64,000 bases of DNA, from NCBI GenBank assembly GCA_009192285.1, contig WBVU01000005.1, positions 620,001-684,000 of the forward strand, given 5' to 3'. Of the stretch, positions 1 through 9,840 are shown piece by piece. A program made the translations under genes and the position numbers. The notes beneath the pieces are model-generated. The model worked only from the letters and a program-made list of their open reading frames with translations, searched no databases and was not told the DNA's origin. Every line of letters begins with the position of its first letter. Position 1 is the first letter of the stretch. The DNA is from Morchella semilibera. Taxonomy: Eukaryota; Ascomycota; Pezizomycetes; Pezizales; Morchellaceae.

Positions 1-2500
1 GGTCGTTGGATTGATACGCGGAGTGGGTGCTATGAGTATACTCTTCCATCATCTTATGACAGTCGGCTCTTGTGTCATCATCAAGCACATATTTGAAGGT
101 TGGCTACAGTAAATTTCAGCAGCGCACATAATTAGGATTGGGAGGTGTTAAGAAGAAGGCTCCCCTCCTTACCTGCGGCATATTGTATTTATCCCGGCAC
201 AAGGTGGAAAAAGTGACCTGATTATCGTTCAAAAGCTCTTTACTGTTTTTGTCCATCACCGGCAGCTTAACTCCGCCCCTGGAAAACCATCGAAGATCAA
301 CAACAAGTCTAGAGTCTATACTCGGTACAACATCACCGTAAGAAAAGGCATCCCGGTGAATCTATTGGTGGGAGAATCGACGTTAATGTCCGGCCTCGAA
401 CGCTGGTAGAGTTGCTGGTCATGTATTCGCTGAGGTACGCACCTGGGTATGCCATGGCCACCTTTCCTGCACCGGGGTTGTGATCTGTTTTGGCCGTGTT
501 TTGTGCATGTAAGCAATTTCCATCAGGCGAAACATGGCTATATAAGATTATACGTATACATAGAGAGAGGTATGAATATAAGCATCTATACACACCTGCG
601 GCTCTTGATCACCAAGCGGGAACGGAACCGGGTCTTTGGGGTGCCTCCGGGCGTGCTCCTCCAGCCTTTCCCGGATTGATGGGGTAACCCAATCGGGATA
701 CTTTGCCTCCTCGCCTGGCACACCGTACAGTCGCATCCTAGGCGGTCTTATCGTATCGACCAGACGTTCGTCGAGAATAATCTGACAGAACGCAAGAGGC
801 TGCTCTGTCAGATTTTTTCCCTGAAGTATTGAAATCACCTTCATCAGCTTAAGGTTCAAGATAAACAAATTCATATACTAAAAATGGGAAAGGCTTGATA
901 TATACCAGTGCTGGAATCAATGGGGGTGGATTATCTCTTTGCGTCCCGTCTTTAGGGTCCCTGGAAGTGCGGAATCCGGAATTATAAAGGAGCTGCGGAT
1001 TTAGTATAGCGCCCCCGCACAGGATATATTTCTTTGCCATAACACAGATGCGTTTTCCTTTGACCTTCAAGCATTTCACCAATGCGTATTGGATTTCTCC
1101 ATCCCAGTTGCCGAGCCTGACGCAGTGATGGTTGGGAAACAACTGAAGCTTGTTTACTGTAGTGCCCAGGATCGTATTGGAGGCCGCCCAAACCACATAT
1201 TGATCGTTGGTTCCGCTGCGCTTGGCAGCCAAGGGGAGAGAGTCAAGCAGACGTTTGTCCCACACCTCATCGAAGCGCTTCCTGAGAGTATTCTTCACAA
1301 GCAGGTGACGGATGGAATTTTCAAAAACATCCCTACGAGTCCCAAGATATTCCCTTGCTTGACCATAAAGAGTCTTCCACTCATCGTCGGAGAAGATCTC
1401 GCTCCGTTCAAGGCCTGGAAGCTGCTCTGGCGTCAAACAGGTCCAGTGCGTCGCCATTCCACCAACAACGCGAGTTGCTGCAGCGGCACTGAGATTCTCC
1501 ATAGGGTTTTGATCTGGATTTTGCCCGAGATGGACGAACTCATCGAGCCCCTTACTATGTTATGAATATTCAACTTAGCTCTATGCCTTATATGAAAGAA
1601 AACGGAGAGTCTATGCTATGGAGCTTAGGTAGAAGAATGGGAGGATTACCGCGCCCATGTGCCCGCGTCGGCCTTCGACTGATCCTGAACCGGAACTGAG
1701 AGCACGCTCAAAGCGCCCTTTTCGCGTTAGACAAATGGGTTACTCGGTGTGATCTAACCAGGATCCCTGGATTACCTTGATGACACTGTAGTGATAGTAT
1801 ATGTGGTTAGTCTATATATTCAGCTAAAAGTGCAAGACACATAGTTGCTACGTACTGTACAAAGCTATCGATATCTTTCTGGTATCCAACGTTATTCTTC
1901 TTATGCTCACCCACAACCACACTCTCCCTAACCAAACCGCGCCCTACGTCAGTATCTAAGGCCGAACGACCCTTCTGTGGTAAGAACGACCTACTGCGCG
2001 CCAGTTTCAACCATCATAACACTTGTGGACGGCTTTTTATCGAGAATCCTCCTTGCAAAGGTCGCCCCGAGGGGACCTGAGCCCACAATCATCACATCCC
2101 GATAGTAGCACTCCTGTATCTGACGCGTAATGGCGCCCTCGAGTTCCTGGTCAAAGTTCTTCTTGAAGGGGAACTTGCATCTAATAGATTCCACTGCATC
2201 CGGGTCCCCTACAGCCTTTTTTACCTGCAGGGTCAGCTCCCCGCTGACTCCCTCATCTGGGTTTTCCATAGAAGGATAGGCGCGTATGATAGCGAGCCCA
2301 CCCGCATGAACAGTAAGTTCTCGGGCCTTATAATCGTGACATAATGGCAGGTAATAAATACGTTTATCCGAGGTCTCGCCTTCAAAAACGAGTTTTCCGT
2401 GGGTAAGTCTGATGTCGACGATTCCGATGGCCGCCACAGGCTTGTCCAGCTTGGGCCGCAAGGTCAACTCGGAGAATTCATAGGCTTTTAACTTATCCAT
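1..2500 (-). CDS. Pyranose 2-oxidase (GMC flavoprotein), 3' end cut by window edge
   Basis: Oxidises pyranose sugars at C2 with O2, giving H2O2; a FAD enzyme of the GMC superfamily. Model: complement(join(<1..103,173..361,443..484,596..820,906..1554,1650..1717,1776..1785,1856..1927,1995..2500)); all borders are GT..AG and phases close (about 621 residues visible). Evidence: a Rossmann motif [13 protein letters not shown] near residues 139-151, then [17 protein letters not shown], and [11 protein letters not shown] at about 250-260, whose His255 matches the histidine that binds FAD covalently in this family (His167 of the Trametes enzyme). Further blocks [26 protein letters not shown] and MPQ-PTFKY follow family order. 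The active-site His/Asn pair lies beyond the edge. Odd points: about 135 residues precede the Rossmann fold, more than in the basidiomycete enzymes, and exon 7 in map order (1776..1785) is only 10 nt. The start at 2500 opens the long first exon; an inverted-repeat element lies about 100 bp upstream. Confidence 0.93.
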
Positions 2501-2603
2501 GGTTAAGGGTATGAATTGGAGGTAAGATGGGATGGGAGAAATGGGGAGAGCAGGTTGTGGAGATGGATAAGATTAAGAAGAGACGTTCTTCATGTTACCC
2601 TGT

Positions 2604-2844
2604 TATCCCTTAGAACGTCAGGCAAAATCGAAATCAGGGTGGCCTAGCGCAAAGTGGAAATCGTGATATAGTTTATAAACTCAAGACTGATGATTGTTTG
2701 TCTTGCAACGTACAATTCGTCACTTATAGACTCCATGACAACCTTTGCCGTTGCTACTCTTAATTGCGTGCTTAATATCACGTTTTCTATTTTGCGTTAG
2801 GTCGCTCTGATTTCGATTCGGCCTGGCGTTAATTCTAAGGGATA
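2604..2844. mobile_element. MITE with about 67-bp terminal inverted repeats and TA ends (Tc1/mariner-like)
   Basis: The left arm 2603-2669 and the right arm 2775-2845 are inverted copies with about 80-85% identity by eye (outer motif TCCCTTAGAA / CTAAGGGA, inner motif CGTGATAT / ATATCACG). The TA dinucleotides at 2604-2605 and 2843-2844 flank the arms, as expected for a Tc1/mariner-type target site. About 105 bp of unrelated sequence lies between the arms and there is no coding capacity. The element sits 104 bp upstream of the pyranose oxidase start codon, so it may carry part of that promoter. Confidence 0.8.
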
Positions 2845-3012
2845 AAGATTGCTTAGGCAGTTACTCTACTGCAATGATTCCAACAGTGCTTAACTGGGGC
2901 AATTTCCGTCCAAAAGGGTCCCCCACTCCTCCCGAGGATTATCCTCGGAGATCGTGATTGTTAATGAGATCGCCCAGAAAGAGACAACAAGCCATAATCA
3001 CTCAAACTGGTT

Positions 3013-3302
3013 TGTCTGCATATACCACGGTTACACAGTCGTCGAAGTTGCCTTTTTACAGCAAGATTAGAGGGGCGCTTGTAAGACAAATAACCAGAAC
3101 AAGTAACTTCAACGTTAATATGGGTGTCCGCTGAGACGAATTAATGCGGTACTGGGGAGAAACGACTACTCGAAAAGTCCTGACATTTTTGAACGGGATT
3201 AATATTACATATCATGCAAGAATACGCCAAGCCCACGATTTTTGGAGATGCAATAACGGCCCAGTTCTAAAACGCCAGCGAAAAACGAGTACTCTACCCT
3301 AG
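3013..3302 (+). repeat. Degenerate dispersed repeat, copy 1
   Basis: Shares blocks in the same order with 3966-4260: a GGTTACAC..GTCGAA..TGCCTTTTTACAG block, then a catRcaagaatacgccaag block, then gcaataacggcccagtt and cgagtact. Copies differ at many sites and by indels. A third partial copy lies at about 53590-53712. There is no coding potential; this is probably an old non-autonomous element. Confidence 0.5.
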
Positions 3303-3370
3303 CTATTGACTGGCAGACCGAGACATGCTCGGGATCCGGTGTACTCGGGTACGGCGGTTAGAACCAAAAC

Positions 3371-3411
3371 ATTATTTGTATGGCAGAGCGGCGCCACTCC
3401 ATACAAATAAT
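3371..3411. repeat. Perfect 13-bp inverted repeat (hairpin)
   Basis: ATTATTTGTATGG at 3371-3383 pairs with CCATACAAATAAT at 3399-3411 around a 15-nt loop that contains GGCGCC. It lies just after repeat copy 1 and may be a terminal structure of that element. Confidence 0.6.
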
Positions 3412-3965
3412 CCCTGTCTTCACTTGCATGCCCCGGCCCTCATTACCGCAAAATCTCAGGAATAACAAATCGAACTGGTCTAGAATGTTGGACTTCAGAC
3501 TGGTCAAATGCTTGTTGAGCCTCAATCCGGCTTAGCCAAAGCGTGACTTTCGGTTACCTCGACCAACCGGTAAGGGTATTCCAGCCCAGTCCAGTCCGTT
3601 ATTCCTGAGACCTTGTAGTACCACCAGCCCCCGAGTACTACACCTCAAGTCCTGCACCCCGCACTTCCGAGCTAGACTGAGTCTGCATATGGGCGTAAAT
3701 CGTGCTTGGTAACTAGATTTTGGTGGCAATCTACAGAGTTTGGTGAAAGTGGGTTTTCCGTGACCCGATAGTCCCATTTGCTCCTGGAAGGACCTTTGCT
3801 GTGGGCACGGACCAAGAAACTCTTTAGTGTTGAGTTTCGCAATAGTTCTACCAGGTATGTAGCCCCAGTCAAGTTCGAAAACGTTAGAAAACTACGAGTA
3901 AGACAGTACGCTTGCAAAACCTACGCAATACCTATTGCAGTAATTCGTCTCGCAGCTCAGTGAAC

Positions 3966-4260
3966 GGTTACACCGACATGGACGTCGAAAATGCCTTTTT
4001 ACAGTGCATGTGGAGGAGGGTCGCTAGAGGGCGTTTTCAATTTCAATGCGGTATAGACGTTTGTAAAAGGGACCGCTATTGCATGCCATACAAATACGCG
4101 CCAAGTCCAAAATTTAGTATGGTATGCAATAGTGGCCCAGTTCACAATGGCCAGGAATTTACGAGTACTGGGATAAAGCATGGGGGGGGGGGGGCGTGGA
4201 ATAGTATTCAATTGCTAGATTACGTGTCTATTACATGCGCAGACCCTAGCAGGTATTGAA
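3966..4260 (+). repeat. Degenerate dispersed repeat, copy 2
   Basis: Matches copy 1 (3013-3302) block by block, including the GCCTTTTTACAG segment, the atgccatacaaatacgccaag-type segment and the gcaatagtggcccagtt segment. A run of 12 G lies inside at about 4181-4192. Confidence 0.5.
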
Positions 4261-5060
4261 ATGGATCTGGGATGGATCATAATCGACACGTAAGATTTGT
4301 GTGGGGAAATGAGTCAATGAACCAAATATTCAGGTGCACTGTTAGATAGAAAGGCTTCAAATTACTATGGGGAAATGAATCTGGAAGCGAAGCAAGGGTA
4401 TAATGGACGACTTCCCGTAGGACCTAGGTTTTCTAGCTAGTGTGGCAAAGGCTCACGAACCACAAACCATATTACTGGTTTCCAGGTTTCTGAAGTTTGT
4501 AAATTTCAACCGACCCGCCCCGGGCCCCCGGGCCCTCCCCCCCCCCCCCCGTGTCCAGATTCTGGAATCTAAATTTCCACCAGAGGTCATCCAATATGTG
4601 TCAAGATAATTCAATGAAACTGATAGGACTCAAACCTGAAGCCCTTATCCACAAACCTAAATCTAGATAAGATCATCTAAGCTATGAATTATTACTATCC
4701 ATCACCTAAGGTGTGTAAACTCAACCCCAATTAGTGCGAATACAGTTACGATTATGACGCCTATAGCTATAATACCTTGGGTAGGTATATGTATGTTCGG
4801 GAAGGAGTTGAGAGAAGGAAGAAAAAAGCCGCCAGACTGGGCAGTAGATGAATCAAAATCAATTGATTCATTCAACCAAAATCCTTTGCTGGGCAATGTA
4901 TCAGTTGATTCGTTTCCATGTCTGGTAGAGAGATAAGCACGTACCCGGGTGTGAGGGTAAGTGATCAGAACTGCCCCTGGTTGGTAGAACCCCCGGGAGA
5001 AACCTCTAGTTTAGTTGGCGTGGAGTGCCAAGTTGGCCCCACCCTGGACATATACCGCAA

Positions 5061-5192
5061 AATCTGAGAGAACTCGTTGTGCTGCAGCAGGGATATTCTA
5101 CACCAAAACCTGCATATTGGCGTTCAAAGACTGCCTCTGGTTGGCATAGCTATACTATACCCCTGCTCTCTCGCAACGAGTTTTCTCAGATT
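5061..5192. repeat. Palindromic element with about 21-bp arms
   Basis: The arm at 5061-5081 (AATCTGAGAGAACTCGTTGTG) is inverted at 5172-5192 with two mismatches. Inside the left arm follows gctgcagcagggatattc, which recurs inverted at about 53055-53075, so this is a small dispersed family. Confidence 0.5.
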
Positions 5193-7794
5193 CTACTGTA
5201 TCAACCATGTGCCCCAAGAAACTTGAGAGGCCAAAACTTAGTCCACAATTTTACTGCTGCCTGCTGTGCATGAAACCTTTTGTGGTCCAATGATTCCAAA
5301 AAAATAAGGAGGTGCTAATCTTGTGCACGTCCAGATCACTACCGCCGGTAGGCGCGTCAAGACATGGACAGAATCGGGTGCAGTGCAGTTTATACAAACA
5401 AGGCACATATCAGACCGAGTATGGAGTTAATATAGATAATATAATAGAAGCTTCCACGAGGAGATGAAAATTGATGCCAGGACAACAAATATGTACTGTA
5501 CCAGATTTTCTCTATCTCCATTCCCAAGTAAACCTTAGCACGACCAGGAATGAGGTTATAATTTCTCATATTTTTCCTAGACACTATGCATCCTTCAAGC
5601 GCGTTGCCAAAAACTAATAGACCTCTTGTCCAACTTGCCCGACCTTCCGCCTAGTTCGCTGTAGCTGAAATCTCTATTGGCGCGAGGTATACGTTACACT
5701 ATGATTAAATGTACGAATTCTGGTATACGTAGGCCGTATATTGCACGGTGTTTGTTTGGTATGCGAGGAAGGGTTTGTGAAAATGGAGACTGGCAGTGCT
5801 CTGTACTTTTTTTTTTTTTTAATTTTACTTCTTCTTACCCCTTACTTTCTTTATTTGTGATTTGAATTGGATGTTCGGGGGGGAAGATTGGCGGGGCAGG
5901 ATGATGTTGAGTGGTGGGATGGTGGTACGGACGGATGTGCTGCATTTTGATTAAACTTTCTCAAACTCTATACCTTGCTTGGCGCGTGGCTGTTCCATAT
6001 ATCATGTCTGACTCAGTGTGAGCACGTAACTAGGTCTTGAATTACCTAGCCTGTCGAGGTTGGTGGTATTTCCTATCCCAAGTAAGCTGTAACGAGTGAT
6101 AATCTGTGATGCATCCAATCAGAAATCTGAATTGAATTTCCCTAACATGGCTAAATAAGCCTTAATGTCGCGGTAACGGGGGTGCGTATGAGCATAGAGT
6201 AGAGAAGAGTAGGGTTGAGTAGAGCAGCCATCCTAGGGTATACCCGGCTCCATCCATTTAGGTTGACCACCGTTCTTATGGGTTTTCCACTGTCTCATTC
6301 GTTCAGGGGATACCGGTTGGCGATCGGTCAAGCAGCAGCCTGAAGGGGGAGATTGGGTATCAAAAGATTGTAAGATCGCGCTTACGATGTCGGGAACTAG
6401 CGTCGTAGACGACAGCAAAATTGCTAGAGACGGTGGGGCTGGGTGGTTTCTGGTGATGCCAGTGTTGTACGTCGGGTTCTAGTAAGTAACTACTTGTATA
6501 TATCTCAAACTTTAATATGCTTCATCTTGGGCGGATTTAGGACTATAGTATGGGCAGCATGATAAAAAGACAGATACATCTCAAAAGTCTATGTCGGCAA
6601 CCAAGTGATATGTTATGATCCCCGCACAACGGACCTCCAAAGCTCTCTATAACCGTAATCAAATATACAGGTAGATTACTAGTTCACCAAGAGGGCCACT
6701 AACCGCTCGAAAGTGGGATACTTAGTCACAACGAAAGACCCAGGAAGAGAAGAGCGAAGGCAGTATCTACATGATATAGGTTTTGTAACGAGCCACTGCC
6801 CAACCTCTTTCGCCGGGCGAGACCTACCCATCACAGCTTCTACTATCCAGAGGTTAGCACAATCCGAGCCTTCTACACTTTCTTCTTAGCCCTTAGCTCT
6901 ACCCCCAGCCGCCTCTCCGCCTCCTCCACCCGGACCCTCAATCTCAATCTGTCCTCCTCCGCACGCCTCAATCCTCCTTCACCCCCGATACGGAGATATC
7001 GAAGAATCGACACCACGGATAGTGGTGGAGGCCATGACCACGGCTACACTGCTTCCTACTGCCGTCCAGGAGGTGGCGCGAGATAAAGGTGTTTTGACGG
7101 TGGCGGGGAGGTGTGGGGGGTGTTTAGATTCCGGGCGGATCCCGGGAGAATTTATCGTATTGTGGTAGCCTGCTGGGAGGTGGGTGATAGACGATGAGCA
7201 TCGGCACGGAAGAGATAACGTGGCCAAAGGGGGGGGACGCAAACTGATACTTCAAGGACATGCAGGCGATGCGAGGAACCGCCCGGTATCCCCCATCCGT
7301 ACTCGGGACTTGTGGCAATCTGTGGCTCACACACAGAGCTCATTGCCTACGTAGCTGGAAGCGGCGGTCGGCGGTGCAAAATCGTCTCCATCGCGGCTCG
7401 GGGGTGAGTAGACTACGGGATGCCCTGTAGCACGCGTTGAAAAGTGAGGCAGGACAAGAACGTATGGGGCCTGGTGTTGCGAGGGGGGGTGGAGGGGGAG
7501 GTAAATGACGTAACGTGCTAACGCTGCCAAGACAACCAATAGCACAGCAAAATGAGGCTCCGTCGCATTGCTGTGAGGGTGATTTTGCCATCCCTGCACT
7601 CTTGGCATAGAGCCTCAGCAGCCGCGTCATGTTTGAGCCTCATACATACATGTGGTTTGTATAACTTTTGGCGACACCTTACATCACAAGAGGTATGGCT
7701 GGGTCGCTCCTAGGTATAGTCGTATGGGTGAGATTTGGTATAGCAGCGCATACTATCCGATCACTCGGAAATGACACTTTCGGGAGTGTTGGGA

Positions 7795-7975
7795 TCATTA
7801 TTGCGAGCCCGGGGGATAGAGTCCTCAGTGTAATAATTGTGGCAAAGTCTAGACCACTCCTGTATTATGTCATTACTGTTTTTGCTAACATAATTATCGT
7901 TATAAAAGGGCCACCAATACTTGGACATCACAAGAATTGCCTCCGGTGCAATAGTCAACACCATGGACAGGGAGA
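7795..7975 (+). repeat. TATA-bearing dispersed repeat, short copy
   Basis: Carries the blocks TTGCGAGCCCGGG, taataattgtggcaaagtctagaccact, TATGTCATTACTG and TTATAAAAGGG, which recur in order near 24815-25090, 26825-26930 and 27222-27345. The TATAAAAGGG motif suggests an LTR-like or promoter-bearing element; no ORF is attached. Confidence 0.55.
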
Positions 7976-8916
7976 ACAAAGAAACTAGATATTTACGCGC
8001 CAGTGCACGACACTAAATCTTGTAGGAATATCCGTATTGTGAATAGTGGAAGAATATATCCTTGTTTATCCTTGTGGTAGATAGGGGGGGGTGGTCGGGT
8101 ATGTTGGTTCGATTCCGAACGTGGTTCTGAATGTTTCTGTCAAGAGACTTGTACCGAAAAACAATAAAATCTAAGAGATAAGGATTGCAGCCGGACTATT
8201 ACCTTCAAAACGATTGTTGCGTGTCCGAAATATAGTTCTCATCTACCGAATACAATATCCGGAAAAGGTCAAGAAATTTAGAGAGATTCCCAATATTCCT
8301 GAACCCTACTCCTCAGATCCTCCGAAACAATCTAAGTCTAATATGCTACTATCCAACTGATCTACGCTTAACGGTTAAAACCTTTAGCACAACTATTAGT
8401 TAGTATATTATATTTTAGTCAATCTCCTATTTTATAATAAAGTGCTCACAGCTGGGGTCGGACACCGCTGCGCAGTCACTGAGGTCCCCGCATGAGTGTT
8501 TGTCCTCCGCTCCCTTCCCGGCATTCCACTTGTTTGCGGTATAGTGTAGCATGTAGTTCTAACTAATAGAAATACTTCGTAGATGGTTATATGATCTAGA
8601 TAACGTATATATATAACCTGCGTCTATATCTACTGGAATAAAGAATACATTTTGCGAATATTTCGGTACAATTCCAGTCCAGGCTCGGCCGGTCGGTCGC
8701 TCTCCTCCGCTCGCTACTGCTCCAACTACTATCTAAGCCGCGCCGCCCCACTGCCTGCCGCAACCCCCCCCCCCCCACCCAGTATATACCTACTCTACAT
8801 TACTACTCCGATTTCTGATACCCGGCAGTCTAGTCCCGTACCCCTCCCCACAAGAAGCGCAGCTTGCTGCCACCGTAGGATCTGCAGCACCAGCTTCCCG
8901 ACACTCTCCATTTACT

Positions 8917-9095
8917 ATGTCGGTGACCCAACAGAAGCCCCGGGGGGCTGTATCGGAGAGTCAAATGAAGCCCGAGGGAGCTAAAAGCGGCTATAGGTAT
9001 TTTCCGTGCCGGAGGGTCGGATGAAACCTGCTAGACTAGAGGCTGAAGAAAAAAGGTTGATTTCCCCGTCAGAGACGTCCGCTGGGTCTGGAAAA
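8917..9095 (+). repeat. Fragment related to the MULE-type MITE family
   Basis: Shares tttactatgtcggtgaccca, a GAAGCCC block, and a tail of the type TTTCCCCGTC..AGACGTCCG with the inside of the MITE at 42509-42910. No terminal repeats or target duplication are visible, so it is a truncated relic. Confidence 0.4.
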
Positions 9096-9840
9096 AAAAA
9101 ACAAAAAAAAACAACCTATTCTAGTATGTACACTCGCTTCCGACCCCCAAGTCGACAGCAGCCCTTTCTGCTAATCAGCTAGCTAGTGCTTAATTAGCCG
9201 AACCCTTTTGTTCATCGGCTCCATGACCAACCCTAACTCTCCCAGCACTGGATCACAATCCACCACAACACCGCACCCCCCCCCCCGTTTCCTGGAGTCC
9301 TCGCATCGGGAGGTAGCTGGGTGTGTACCTGGGAGCATTCTTCAACGTATCCCCTCCTCTCTACGTACCACCGAATGTCAGGGATCACCTCCGAATGCTT
9401 ACCTTGAGCATATGATAGTTATTATCTAGGGCCAGGGCACTACTAGCTAGTCCCGAGTCCCCACTACCACAAACCCTCCCCCGCATCCGTACCAAAACAA
9501 ACACGGCATGCGGCGTTGGGGGGCTCCTCTACTACGAATGGCTGCAAAATTTGGGATATGGCTGCTTCTCACTAGTATGCAAAAATCAGGGATGGGATCT
9601 GCAGTACACGTAGGTATATATATTTAAAGTCGCCTCTTTAAATGTTCATCATTCTGTATCCTTTCACACCTATTTAATTCCGACAAAGTTTTCGAGCCCT
9701 AACAACATTGTACCTCCTAGTAAAGACCTTCATCAATGATCCTGATACCTCCTCAGCAAAAAGTCCCAAGCTCGTTAGATTCCTGTTTAGCCTCGTGTTG
9801 ACTTCTATCATGCGCTTGCTCGTTCTGCTTAAAACTCTGG

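Larger units (their letters stand above)
2846..9840. other. Gene-free spacer with decayed repeats
   Basis: No open frame here resembles a known protein; the ORFs are all below about 115 codons and many are low complexity. It contains a degenerate direct-repeat family (3013-3302 and 3966-4260), short hairpins, G/C homopolymers (for example 12 G at about 4181 and 14 C at about 4537), one copy of a TATA-bearing dispersed repeat (about 7795-7975) and a fragment related to the 9-bp-TSD MITE family (about 8917-9095). I see no RNA gene here. Confidence 0.6.

Noticed and set aside
8095-8130. GGTTCGATTCCGAAC, resembling a tRNA B box
   Set aside because: No A box, anticodon stem or acceptor stem at the right distance upstream.
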